Shown here: positions 34,377-43,100 of the stretch, piece by piece
Layout: the number at the start of each line of letters is the position of its first letter
How positions within the stretch are numbered: position 1 is the first letter of the stretch
Origin: Prevotella melaninogenica
GTDB taxonomy: Bacteria; Bacteroidota; Bacteroidia; Bacteroidales; Bacteroidaceae
Length of the DNA: 64,000 bases
Direction: 5' to 3'
Assembly: GCF_018127925.1 (NCBI RefSeq)
Contig: NZ_CP072348.1
Location: 69,501 to 133,500 of the forward strand
The notes under the pieces: model-generated
What the model saw: the letters and a program-made list of their open reading frames with translations, nothing else
What the model was told of the DNA's origin: nothing
Database searches by the model: none
Program-made: the position numbers and the translations under genes

Positions 34377-35270
34377 ATGGAAGAACATAAAGAGCATAGT
34401 AAGAAATCAATTCGCTTCTTCAACGACCATGAAGTGAGGGCGGTATGGGACGAGGAACAAAACTGTTGGTGGTTCTCAGCTACTGATATCGTACGAGCCA
34501 TCAACAACGAACCTGATTACACCAAGGCTGGTAACTATTGGCGTTGGCTAAAACGTAAGTTGAAGCAAGACGGCATTGAACCTGTGAGTGTCACTCACGG
34601 CTTCAAGTTTGAAGCACCAGACGGCAAGATGCGTGTTGCAGATGTTCTTGATAGCGAAGGAGTTGCTTTGTTAGCAAAGCACTATCCTAACAATCGAGCA
34701 AATGAGTTCCTTGACTGGTTTACATACAGCGATAATACGTTGGATGGGCAGAGTCGAAAGAAAGCATATCAGTTATATGAAAGTGGATTGTTGAAAAGTC
34801 TTGAGCCAGGCAGCATACAATGTTTACAACAGATTCATGCCTATCTCTTTGGAGGTTTGTATGACTTTGCTGGACAAATCCGCACGAAGAATATCTCCAA
34901 AGGGGGATTCACGTTTGCTAATTGTATGCACTTCCCTGCTACGCTGCAAACAATAGAACGAATGCCTGAAACTACCTTCGATGAGATTATGGATAAATAC
35001 ATTGAAATGAATGTTGCCCATCCTTTTATGGAAGGTAATGGTCGTAGCACTCGCATTTGGCTTGACCTTATGCTGAAGCGTTCTCTCAAGCGGTGTGTGG
35101 ATTGGAGTCAGATAGACAAGAACGAGTATCTGTCAGCCATGCGCGAGAGTGTAACTGATAGCACACACATCAAGACTTTGGTACTGCCTGCACTCACCAC
35201 TAAGATTGATGACCGAGAAATGTTCATGAAAGGTATTGATTATTCATACTATTATGAACAAAATGAGTGA
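34377..35270 (+). CDS. Bro-N domain / Fic domain fusion protein
   Basis: A 297-aa protein from ATG 34377 (a GTG six codons earlier at 34359 is also possible). The N-terminal part (about 10-110) is a Bro-N-like DNA-binding domain: IRFFNDHEVRAVWDEEQNCWWFSATDIVRAIN...YWRWLKRKLKQDG. The C-terminal part is a Fic domain with the complete active motif HPFMEGNGRSTR (about 215-226), which transfers AMP or a related group to target proteins; the catalytic His and phosphate-binding GNGR are intact. The usual inhibitory helix is not obvious. Fused phage-type antirepressor and Fic domain suggests a regulated toxin. Confidence 0.85.
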   Translation: MEEHKEHSKKSIRFFNDHEVRAVWDEEQNCWWFSATDIVRAINNEPDYTKAGNYWRWLKRKLKQDGIEPVSVTHGFKFEAPDGKMRVADVLDSEGVALLAKHYPNNRANEFLDWFTYSDNTLDGQSRKKAYQLYESGLLKSLEPGSIQCLQQIHAYLFGGLYDFAGQIRTKNISKGGFTFANCMHFPATLQTIERMPETTFDEIMDKYIEMNVAHPFMEGNGRSTRIWLDLMLKRSLKRCVDWSQIDKNEYLSAMRESVTDSTHIKTLVLPALTTKIDDREMFMKGIDYSYYYEQNE

Positions 35271-35522
35271 TTATAAGATGGAACGTAGCATATATATATC
35301 AATTAAGAACTTAAAGGAAATTCTATTGAGAACTTATTCATACTAAAAGATTAGCCGAATGAGAGTTTATTCTTAGAATATTGAGTCACAGCCTTATTAT
35401 GTTATTATGTAAGGATGTCAGAACTCTATTTTGATTATAATAACCTATGCAATTTTAAAATGGCTTCAAAGCAATATAGTCATAGGTTCATGTAAAAACA
35501 AGCAACATAATAAATATAAAAG

Positions 35523-38063
35523 ATGATAGATTTTAAAAGCAAAATTAAAGGTAAAAACTTTGAAAAGGAAATAAATCCTATACGGATCTATTCCAATTTG
35601 GATAGACAAGCGTCTGCTGGTCCTTTAAGACCAGTCCAGGAATCTGTACTTAACGACTGGTATACCAATCATCACGAAGATCACGATGTAATAATAAAGT
35701 TACATACAGGGGAGGGAAAAACACTTATAGGACTCTTACTGTTACAATCTAGGCTAAATAGCAATAAAGGTCCTTGCTTATATGTATGTCCAAGTATACA
35801 ACTAGCAGAACAGGCCTCGCTTGATGCCAAAAAGTTTGGTATAAAACATCAGTTGCATAAGAAAGGAGAACCTCTTCCTAATGAATTTTTAGAAAGTAAA
35901 GAGATTTTGATAACTTATGTTCAACGTCTCTTTAATGGGAAATCAAGTTTTAGACTAGACAACAATGGTATTAAAATTGGGACAATTGTTCTTGATGACT
36001 CCCATGCTTGTATAGATTCTATTCGTAATGCTTTTTCCATCAGAGCAAACAGACAATCCGAAATTTATAAGCATTTCATTACCTTGTTTGAGGATTCTAT
36101 GCGGGGACAAGGAGAAGGTACATATATGGACATTAAAAACTCAGATACGTCTTATGAACTGATGACGGTACCATATTGGGATTGGATTGACAAGCAAGAT
36201 GAGGTTGTTGAATTTATGAATAAGCAGCAGGAAAATGATGATGTAAAGTTTGCATATCCTCTGTTAAAAGATATATGGAGTGATTGCACAGTCTATTTTA
36301 CTGGCCGTGAAATGGAAATAATTCCTAACTATAATCTGATACATAGATTTACTTCATTCACGAGAGCTGATCAGCGGGTATTTATGTCTGCAACGACACA
36401 AGATGATTCCTTTTTCATAAAAGGATTAATGGTAGACGAAAAGGCTGTCACCCATCCTTTAACAAATGCGTCAACGAATTGGTCTGGAGAAAAAATGATA
36501 CTTTTTCCCACACGGATAGACACAAGTTTAAATTCAGAAATTATGCGTGAATTTGTTTGCAAATCTTCTTTCATTTCATCTTTCAGTAGAGTAGTGTTAG
36601 TTCCATCCTTATGGTGGGGAGAAGATTATGAAAAAAGAGGTGCTAAAGTAGCAAGAGGAAACCTCATTAATGAAGAAATCAATTATTTAAAAAAAGGAGA
36701 GGAACTTGATCACACCGTAGTTTTTGTTAACAGATATGACGGAATAGACCTTGCAGACAATCAATGCCGCCTATTAGTCTTAGACTCCTTACCTTCATTT
36801 GGTAACTTATCTGATAGATATGAACTTAAATGCAGGACAGATAGTGCCCTTATAACAACGAAAATAGCACAGAAAATAGAGCAAGGATTAGGCAGAAGCG
36901 TAAGAAGTGAGAAGGATTACAGCATAATTCTTATAGTTGGTGAAGATTTAGTGCGCTTTATAAAAACATCTTCAAACCAGACTTTCTTTTCTCCACAAAC
37001 ATTGATGCAAATTCAAATTGGAGAAGAAGTGTCTGGTATTGTAAAGGATGAGATTTCAAAAGAGCACACAGCTCTACAAACCTTCTGTGACGTAATGAAA
37101 CAATGTTTGAATCGTGATGAGGGATGGAAACAATTCTATAAAGAAGGGATGGATAAAATCTCATTACAAGAGGACAAGCACCCCCTTCTTAGTATAATTA
37201 ATAAGGAGTTTAAAGCTGAACAAGCTTGTATAAAATCAGACTATGACGCAGCAGCAAAAATATATCAGGATCTTATTAATACCGATTTCAAAGATAAAGA
37301 GCAAGAAAAAGGATGGTATCTCCAACTCTTGGCTAAATGCAAGTATAGAAATAGTAAAGTAGAAGCTGAAAAGACACAGAAAAGTGCACACGATCTAAAT
37401 CCGTACGTACTAATGCCAGCAAACTATCATTATAAAGTCATAGACCCCATCAATCTAGGAGCAATAGCTCTTGTACGCAAATATATTTCCAAGTTTAAGC
37501 TGTTTAATGATTTACAATTAAAAATAGATTCTGTTATAACAGATCTGAGTTTGGGGACTAAGGCAGATAAGTTTGAGGCTGCACTTCAAGAAATAGGTAG
37601 TTTGTTGGGATACGTTAGTCAAAGACCAGATCAGAAGTACCAAGTTGGATTTGATAACCTATGGGCTCTTCCTGATGGGGTAAACTTCATTGGTTTTGAA
37701 TGCAAGAACGAAGTTTCAACGACAAGAGATTGCATAACCAAAAATGAGGTAGGGCAGATGAATAATCACATTGGCTGGTTTGAAAAAGAATATGGTACTA
37801 ATAGAAATATTACATATATCCATATTCATCCAACAAATGCCATTTCAGATAAGGCAAACTATACAAGAGAAGTTCATGTTATGAGAGAGAAAGAGCTCAA
37901 TAAGTTAAAAAAGAATATCAAAGGTTTTATTGCTGAATTCTCTAAATATGACTTAAAAAATCTCACCGAGGATTTTATAAGCAAAGCCTTAGAGACTCAC
38001 AAACTAACGTCAAAAGATATTAGAGAATGCTATTGGGTCGATCCCAAACATCATTTAGGATAA
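35523..38063 (+). CDS. DEAD/DEAH-type helicase with C-terminal PD-(D/E)XK-like domain
   Basis: An 846-aa SF2 helicase. Motifs in order: Q-like RPVQESVLNDWY (about 36-47), Walker A HTGEGKT (61-67), Walker B VLDDSH (156-161, with DDSH for DEAH), motif III FMSATTQDD, and motif VI QGLGRSVRSEKD. The middle contains a helical spacer (about 510-640). The C-terminal 200 residues hold FDNLWALPDGVNFIGFECKNEVSTT and NEVGQMNNHIGWF, a PD-(D/E)XK-like strand with Asp and E-C-K-N-E. Helicase + nuclease in one chain is typical of phage-defence restriction-like proteins. It has no partner gene besides the upstream Fic fusion, 252 bases away; the intervening DNA has no feature. Confidence 0.8.
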   Translation: MIDFKSKIKGKNFEKEINPIRIYSNLDRQASAGPLRPVQESVLNDWYTNHHEDHDVIIKLHTGEGKTLIGLLLLQSRLNSNKGPCLYVCPSIQLAEQASLDAKKFGIKHQLHKKGEPLPNEFLESKEILITYVQRLFNGKSSFRLDNNGIKIGTIVLDDSHACIDSIRNAFSIRANRQSEIYKHFITLFEDSMRGQGEGTYMDIKNSDTSYELMTVPYWDWIDKQDEVVEFMNKQQENDDVKFAYPLLKDIWSDCTVYFTGREMEIIPNYNLIHRFTSFTRADQRVFMSATTQDDSFFIKGLMVDEKAVTHPLTNASTNWSGEKMILFPTRIDTSLNSEIMREFVCKSSFISSFSRVVLVPSLWWGEDYEKRGAKVARGNLINEEINYLKKGEELDHTVVFVNRYDGIDLADNQCRLLVLDSLPSFGNLSDRYELKCRTDSALITTKIAQKIEQGLGRSVRSEKDYSIILIVGEDLVRFIKTSSNQTFFSPQTLMQIQIGEEVSGIVKDEISKEHTALQTFCDVMKQCLNRDEGWKQFYKEGMDKISLQEDKHPLLSIINKEFKAEQACIKSDYDAAAKIYQDLINTDFKDKEQEKGWYLQLLAKCKYRNSKVEAEKTQKSAHDLNPYVLMPANYHYKVIDPINLGAIALVRKYISKFKLFNDLQLKIDSVITDLSLGTKADKFEAALQEIGSLLGYVSQRPDQKYQVGFDNLWALPDGVNFIGFECKNEVSTTRDCITKNEVGQMNNHIGWFEKEYGTNRNITYIHIHPTNAISDKANYTREVHVMREKELNKLKKNIKGFIAEFSKYDLKNLTEDFISKALETHKLTSKDIRECYWVDPKHHLG

Positions 38064-38191
38064 AATATCCAAGATGATTACTAATCAATACTACTCAAAT
38101 TGAGGAAACATTTTTGTACCATACAAATATAAATCGTTAATAATCAGCGCAGGATATATTTGAGGAAGAAAACGATACTTACATATAAGCA

Positions 38192-38230
38192 AACCCGCAG
38201 CAACTGGATGGTTGCTGCGGGTTGTATTTT
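38192..38230 (+). terminator. Terminator of the helicase-nuclease gene
   Basis: aacccgcagcaac (38192-38204) and its complement (38211-38223) form a perfect 13-bp stem with a 6-base loop, followed by GTATTTT. It separates this gene from the convergent fucosidase. Confidence 0.88.
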
Positions 38231-38257
38231 AAAGATGATAAGGCGAGAAAGCCTATA

Positions 38258-39559
38258 TCACAACGTCAACTCAACGATATAATCAATGTCGGTGGGGACG
38301 GTGTCGAGGTTGAGGGTGATACCATTACCAGTCTTTGTGAAGTTGACACGCTTGTTGGTGCCAAAGACGGTGGCAGACTTGATTTTATGGTTGTCAGTAG
38401 GGATGAAGAGGCTGGAGTCCATACAGTTAAGAATGTGGATGTAGAGTTTGTTACCACGTTGTGTACTTACGCCCCAATCGTGTGGACCAACGATGCCGCC
38501 ACGAGTGCCGTAGATGGTTTCACCATATTGGTTCAGCCATTTACCTAAGGACTGAAGACGGTTGAGGGTAAGGGCGGGAAGGGCACCACCTGGTTCTGGA
38601 CCGATATTGAGGAGGAGATTGGCATTCTTTCCAGCAGCACGAACGAGCATTTGAATCAGCTCTTTGGGTGATTTGTAGAGGGTGTCAGTGATGTTGTAAC
38701 CCCAATGCTCGTTGATAGTCTGGCATGATTCTAAGGGTAGGCGGCCAATGCTCTGACCAGAGAGACCCGCCTTGTTCTCACCCGGTAAGTCACGTTCGAA
38801 GATTTGGATATCCTCACCAGGGAACGGAGTATGATGGTGGTTGTTAGCGACGAGGCACTGTGGTTGTAGCTTATGAATCAAAGCATACTGCTCCTCCAAC
38901 TGCCAGTCGAAAGGTTTTGCATCGCTGTCATGATCCCACCAGCCATCAAACCAGATTGCTCCCACCTTTCCATAGTTAGTGAGCAATTCCGTCAACTGCG
39001 TGTTCATAAACTTATAGTAGCTTGCCCAGTTAGCCTTCTCTTTTGGTCTACCAGTGCCAGTTCCTGTTCTTCCCACTGGATAGTCTTCGCGTCCCCAGTC
39101 AAGGTGAGAATAGTAAAGATGCAACTTGATACCATTACGTTGGCAAGCATCAGCCATTTCTTTTATGATGTCACGTTTGAACGGAGTACCATCAACGGAA
39201 TTATACGTGCTGGTAGCCGTCTTAAAGAGTGAGAATCCATCGTGGTGACGTGTCGTAATGGTGATATACTTTGCACCAGCAGCTTTGATTGCTTTCACCC
39301 AAGCATCCGCATCAAACTCTGAAGGATAGAACGTCTTTGCCAATTTAGGATATTCCTTATAGTTGATATCCCTGTTGGTCATAATCCATTCGGTAGTACC
39401 CATCATTGAGTAGAGTCCCCAATGCAGGAAGATACCAAACTTCTCGTCTTGGAACTGTTCGCGTGCTTTAAGATTCTCAGCCGTTGGATGGTAAGTCTCT
39501 TGTGCCATACCGACATAACTTGTCAGCAGTGTTGCGATTAAAAGTAGAGTCTTCTTCAT
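38258..39559 (-). CDS. Alpha-L-fucosidase, GH29
   Basis: A 433-aa secreted fucosidase. Signal peptide 1-19 (GMAQ-E). The GH29 catalytic barrel opens FQDEKFGIFLHWGLYSMMGTTEW, continues with KYITITTRHHDGFSLF, and has the nucleophile aspartate in GAIWFDGWWD (about 209-217). The last 80 residues form a small beta domain (VVSTQRGNKLYIH...). It removes fucose from host or dietary glycans at the cell surface or in the periplasm; Prevotella commonly use this on mucins. There is no SusCD or regulator beside it, so it is a solitary gene. Confidence 0.93.
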   Translation of the reverse strand: MKKTLLLIATLLTSYVGMAQETYHPTAENLKAREQFQDEKFGIFLHWGLYSMMGTTEWIMTNRDINYKEYPKLAKTFYPSEFDADAWVKAIKAAGAKYITITTRHHDGFSLFKTATSTYNSVDGTPFKRDIIKEMADACQRNGIKLHLYYSHLDWGREDYPVGRTGTGTGRPKEKANWASYYKFMNTQLTELLTNYGKVGAIWFDGWWDHDSDAKPFDWQLEEQYALIHKLQPQCLVANNHHHTPFPGEDIQIFERDLPGENKAGLSGQSIGRLPLESCQTINEHWGYNITDTLYKSPKELIQMLVRAAGKNANLLLNIGPEPGGALPALTLNRLQSLGKWLNQYGETIYGTRGGIVGPHDWGVSTQRGNKLYIHILNCMDSSLFIPTDNHKIKSATVFGTNKRVNFTKTGNGITLNLDTVPTDIDYIVELTL

Positions 39560-39678
39560 GTAAGAATTTATTGTTTAGATTTTGAGTACAAAGATAATAA
39601 AACTACAGCAGATAACGCCCCACTTCGTAAAGAAAGTGTAGGTAGAGGCATGGAGTAGGGTGATGTTATGAAGAAAAC

Positions 39679-40692
39679 TTAGTCAGTTGATTGTTGTGTC
39701 GGTGGATTCAAGAATGTATAAATATCTTCTTTCAATCTTAGGAATGGTTCAGCGTTCGTATAACCTACATTGCGACGGAGCATAGGGATAATCGCCTCCG
39801 TACTATGACCATAACTTGATAGTTCGTTGCGACGTTGCGTATCGTGTACTGCATTGCGGTTAATCTCGTCTTCACGTTCACGCACAAGAAGGTCGCATAC
39901 CCGTTTCAAGACTGGTACAACTATGTTATCAAAGAGATGATGACCTTGTATATATAGATAGGTTGATGAAGGTGTAACACCTAAGGAACGCAGTTCGTCT
40001 TTTAGTTTTAGATAGCTTTCCTTTGCGTTCGGATTCTCCTTTTGTAGTTGTCGTACACGCATCTGCACCTTATGACGCAGTCGTTGAATACTTTCTGTTG
40101 CCCCTTGTAGAGAGAAATTACCAATCTCCACAACTCGATTAAAGTCAGAGATTGTAAATCGTCGATGAATACCTTGGCGATAATGCCAGATACTCCAGAC
40201 AAAGAGAGGGTGTATACTCTCACTGTACAGCTTTAGGAACTCTTCGAAGTTAAAGATAGAATGGTCGTTGAGCGTTACTGCTACTGTCACATCATGTAGG
40301 CTCGGTGCATAGCATTGTAGGTTTTCAATGGCATAAGCATACGTATGAAAAACGTATGGATTGTTGTTCACTTCATCGGATAGTGGGGTAGTTCCTTGTA
40401 GCAGATAGTCATAATCAGCATCCACACAAGCAATCATGTTCTCACCAATATTCTGCGAAACGAGGTTCATCAATACTGACCGTTTGCCCTTGGTAAGGTT
40501 TAATCGCGATGGCAACATCACTTCAAAGTAACGATCCTCGTTCTCAAAACCGCTTAAGACAGTGCGCCAAAAGAAAATATCGTCATATGCTTCCACATAT
40601 GCGATAATCTTTCTCCGTGCCCGCTTACCATTCAATCGGTTCGCTGCATCAATATAAGCCGATGACAGGTTGTCGCTCAGTCTTTTTCCCAT
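39679..40692 (-). CDS. DUF4435 (TOPRIM-like) protein, AriB-like
   Basis: A 337-aa protein with the DUF4435 layout: KIIAYVEAYDDIFFWRTVLSGFE (Glu of the TOPRIM fold, about 29), then MLPSRLNLTKGKRSVLMNLV and MIACVDADYDYLLQG, giving the Asp-x-Asp of the TOPRIM site (about 93-97). In the known PARIS defence system the DUF4435 protein AriB is the nuclease-like effector held by the ATPase AriA. Here the gene follows the ATPase gene (40712-41530) in the same direction by 19 bases. The helical C-terminus (about 150-337) is long. A nuclease-like effector is inferred. Confidence 0.78.
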   Translation of the reverse strand: MGKRLSDNLSSAYIDAANRLNGKRARRKIIAYVEAYDDIFFWRTVLSGFENEDRYFEVMLPSRLNLTKGKRSVLMNLVSQNIGENMIACVDADYDYLLQGTTPLSDEVNNNPYVFHTYAYAIENLQCYAPSLHDVTVAVTLNDHSIFNFEEFLKLYSESIHPLFVWSIWHYRQGIHRRFTISDFNRVVEIGNFSLQGATESIQRLRHKVQMRVRQLQKENPNAKESYLKLKDELRSLGVTPSSTYLYIQGHHLFDNIVVPVLKRVCDLLVREREDEINRNAVHDTQRRNELSSYGHSTEAIIPMLRRNVGYTNAEPFLRLKEDIYTFLNPPTQQSTD

Positions 40693-40711
40693 TGCTCCCT
40701 CCTTCAGACAA

Positions 40712-41530
40712 TCATTTATCGGTTATGTCCGTAACCTCTGTTACACGGTCAATCCATCCGTTCATGATGACAGCTGGACTGTGGGTCGTGAGGATAATCT
40801 GAACATTTGGATTCAGTTCTAAGATGAGGTCGATTAAGCGTTTCTGCCACTCTATATGCAGGCTCACCTCTGGCTCGTCCATAAAGAGAACGTAATGTTC
40901 ATTGTCTTCTACCAATACGGTCAGCAGGATAACCAAAATCTGCTTCTCACCACTTGACAGCTGATAAGGAGCCAGCTCCTCACCGAGTGATGAGAACTTT
41001 ATCTCATTCTCCGAGCGAATAATCTTCTTACCAGTCTCGGTGAAGAGGTCGTCTAAGATGTCTTGAAAGCGTTTTTTAGGTTGAGAAATCTGCTGCGCCT
41101 TCTCTAGAGCATCTGCCTCACCACTTTGTAAGGTCTCGATAATACGATTACCGATATTCACCTGATAGTCAAGATACTTACGTTGAAGTTGGAAAAGCTG
41201 CCAATCAAGTTCTGTAACAAGATCGAGGTTAATCTTGCTGATGCTATCCGAGTTCATCAGTGGACGGTCAAACGAGCGGATAATATCATAACGTATCCAC
41301 CGCGCATCATTAGGACTTACCTTTAGTCGGACACCCTTCAGTGAATGGCTGGGGAATTCACCACCTTGCGACAGACTGCGTATCACCTTATTAAGTATGG
41401 TACTCTTCCCGACACCATTGATACCACTGAGGATATTCACCTGTCGGTCCAGTGTCCAACGGATATGTTTCTTCCCGCTCCAAAGCGAGTCAATCTCAAT
41501 CTCTTCTATGTAATCTGCGTATTTCTGCAT
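40712..41530 (-). CDS. ABC-type AAA ATPase, AriA-like
   Basis: A 272-aa ATPase of the Rad50/ABC-like AAA_15/AAA_21 group. Walker A is SGINGVGKST (about 33-42); the signature-like LSSGEKQILVILLTVLV (about 198) and Walker B-plus-Glu VLFMDEPEVSLH (about 222-234) follow, then the His-switch region IILTTHSPAVI. There is no separate coiled-coil insertion, so it is shorter than typical AriA. It is co-directional with the DUF4435 gene downstream; an ATPase sensor with DUF4435 effector is the composition of PARIS. No promoter could be identified with confidence. Confidence 0.8.
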   Translation of the reverse strand: MQKYADYIEEIEIDSLWSGKKHIRWTLDRQVNILSGINGVGKSTILNKVIRSLSQGGEFPSHSLKGVRLKVSPNDARWIRYDIIRSFDRPLMNSDSISKINLDLVTELDWQLFQLQRKYLDYQVNIGNRIIETLQSGEADALEKAQQISQPKKRFQDILDDLFTETGKKIIRSENEIKFSSLGEELAPYQLSSGEKQILVILLTVLVEDNEHYVLFMDEPEVSLHIEWQKRLIDLILELNPNVQIILTTHSPAVIMNGWIDRVTEVTDITDK

Positions 41531-41675
41531 ACTCGTAGATATTGTGACAATCGTAGTGCAAATATAAGGAATTTTGCGTTAATGGCAATAAGAATGCTAT
41601 ATTTTAATACAAATACCACGTTTGTGGTATGCTAAATAACATAAAGAGAGTATTTCACATGTTGGTAAATGTCCG

Positions 41676-41683
41676 TACCTTTG
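41676..41683 (+). promoter_or_regulatory. Promoter -7 box of cysK
   Basis: TACCTTTG, 42 bases before the cysK ATG. Confidence 0.65.
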
Positions 41684-41724
41684 CATCCGTAAACAATTAG
41701 TAAGAAATCAAAACTCAAAAGAAT

Positions 41725-42672
41725 ATGGCAAAGGTAGTAAACAAACTCACAGAACTTATCGGTAATACACCACTGTTAGCACTTAATAAATTCTCTGCAG
41801 AAAGAGGACTCAAGACTCCTGTTCTTGCAAAGGTTGAGTATTTCAATCCTGGTGGTAGTGTGAAGGATCGTATAGCATTGGCTATGATAGAGGATGCTGA
41901 GGCTAAGGGACTCTTGAAGCCAGGAGCTACAATCATTGAGCCAACCAGTGGAAATACAGGCGTTGGCTTGGCTTTAGTGTCAGCGGTGAAGGGTTATAAG
42001 CTTATTCTCACCATGCCAGAAACCATGAGTGTGGAGCGTCGCAACCTTGTAAAGGCTTACGGTGCTACCGTGAAGTTAACAAGTGGAAAGGATGGTATGA
42101 AGGGTGCTATCAAGGCTGCGGAGGAGTTGAGAGATTCTATTCCAGGTAGTATTATTCTTCAGCAGTTTGAGAATCAGGCTAATCCAGAACGTCACTATCT
42201 TACTACTGGTCCTGAGATTTGGCGCGATACAGATGGTAGGGTTGATGTGTTTGTAGCTGGTGTAGGTACTGGCGGTACGGTGAGTGGTATCGGTCGCTAC
42301 CTCAAGGAGCTGAATCCTGATGTGAAGGTTATTGCTGTTGAGCCAACTTCATCTCCTGTATTGAGTGGTGGCGAGAGTGGACCACATAAGATTCAGGGTA
42401 TTGGTGCAGGCTTTGTGCCAAACACTTACAATAATAAGTATGTTGATGAGATTTTCCAAGTAGAGAATGATCAAGCTATCCTTGCTGGTCGTCAGTTGGC
42501 GCAACAAGAAGGTTTGTTGGTTGGTATTTCTTCTGGTGCTGCAGCTTTTGCAGCTACCGAGATTGCTAAGCGTCCTGAGAATGCAGGTAAGACCATCGTA
42601 ACCTTGCTGCCAGATACAGGTGAGCGTTATCTCTCAACAGTGCTTTACGCCTTTGACGAGTATCCTCTTTAG
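41725..42672 (+). CDS. cysK: Cysteine synthase A (O-acetylserine sulfhydrylase)
   Basis: A 315-aa PLP enzyme making cysteine from O-acetylserine and sulfide. The PLP lysine lies in PGGSVKDRIALAM (about Lys-44), the substrate loop is EPTSGNTGVGLALV, the phosphate loop is GTGGTVSGIGRYL, and the C-terminal LPDTGERYLS is diagnostic. Start and length agree with the family. It has its own promoter and terminator (42701-42741). The C-terminal residues for a CysE interaction are outside the gene. Confidence 0.95.
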   Translation: MAKVVNKLTELIGNTPLLALNKFSAERGLKTPVLAKVEYFNPGGSVKDRIALAMIEDAEAKGLLKPGATIIEPTSGNTGVGLALVSAVKGYKLILTMPETMSVERRNLVKAYGATVKLTSGKDGMKGAIKAAEELRDSIPGSIILQQFENQANPERHYLTTGPEIWRDTDGRVDVFVAGVGTGGTVSGIGRYLKELNPDVKVIAVEPTSSPVLSGGESGPHKIQGIGAGFVPNTYNNKYVDEIFQVENDQAILAGRQLAQQEGLLVGISSGAAAFAATEIAKRPENAGKTIVTLLPDTGERYLSTVLYAFDEYPL

Positions 42673-42700
42673 TATTTTCCAAATTCTAAGATACTTTCCC

Positions 42701-42741
42701 AACAGACTGCTTATGTCTTTAAGACACGGCAGTCTGTTTTT
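42701..42741 (+). terminator. Terminator of cysK
   Basis: aacagactgc (42701-42710) and gcagtctgtt (42729-42738), loop of 18 bases with an inner tgtctttaagaca hairpin, then TTTTTG. Confidence 0.9.
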
Positions 42742-42909
42742 GTCTTTAGGTAGGAAGATAATGCTTTTATAGTTTGATAAATACTATTTTGATGTGCGAA
42801 AAGGTTTTACACAAATAGTGCTTTAACTCCTATTGATACTGTAAAATAATGCTTTAGCTCCCCTCTTTATAACCTTCAGATTATCAGATGATTGCAAACT
42901 TGTAAAAGA

Positions 42910-42997
42910 AAAGGTGCTTATTAGGCTTCTTAAAGGGCGTTAGTAACACCTCAAAAGGGCATCTTTTGCAAGCCAAAAGGGCGTTAATTCGAACGTA
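42910..42997. repeat. 22-bp array F, four units
   Basis: Units at 42910 (AAAGGTGC), 42932 (AAAGGGCGTTAG), 42954 (AAAGGGCATC) and 42976 (AAAGGGCGTTAA) are exactly 22 bp each; the conserved part is AAAGGGCGTTA and the rest is variable. The gap 42673-43100 holds the cysK terminator, this array and a palindrome at 43054-43088. Confidence 0.88.
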
Positions 42998-43053
42998 GAA
43001 GATGCTTGATTAAAAACGAGGAGTGGAAAAGTTATTACATTTTAGACGGATTT

Positions 43054-43088
43054 CTTCTCCATTCTCTCTTTTTGGAGAGAGTGGGGAA
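43054..43088. repeat. Pyrimidine/purine palindrome
   Basis: cttctccattctctc against gagagagtggggaag around a T-rich loop; family member of the palindromes at 2060, 51812, 51909, 56268 and 57111. It can act as a terminator for the minus-strand gene ending at 43101. Confidence 0.55.
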
Positions 43089-43100
43089 GAACTTTCTTTA

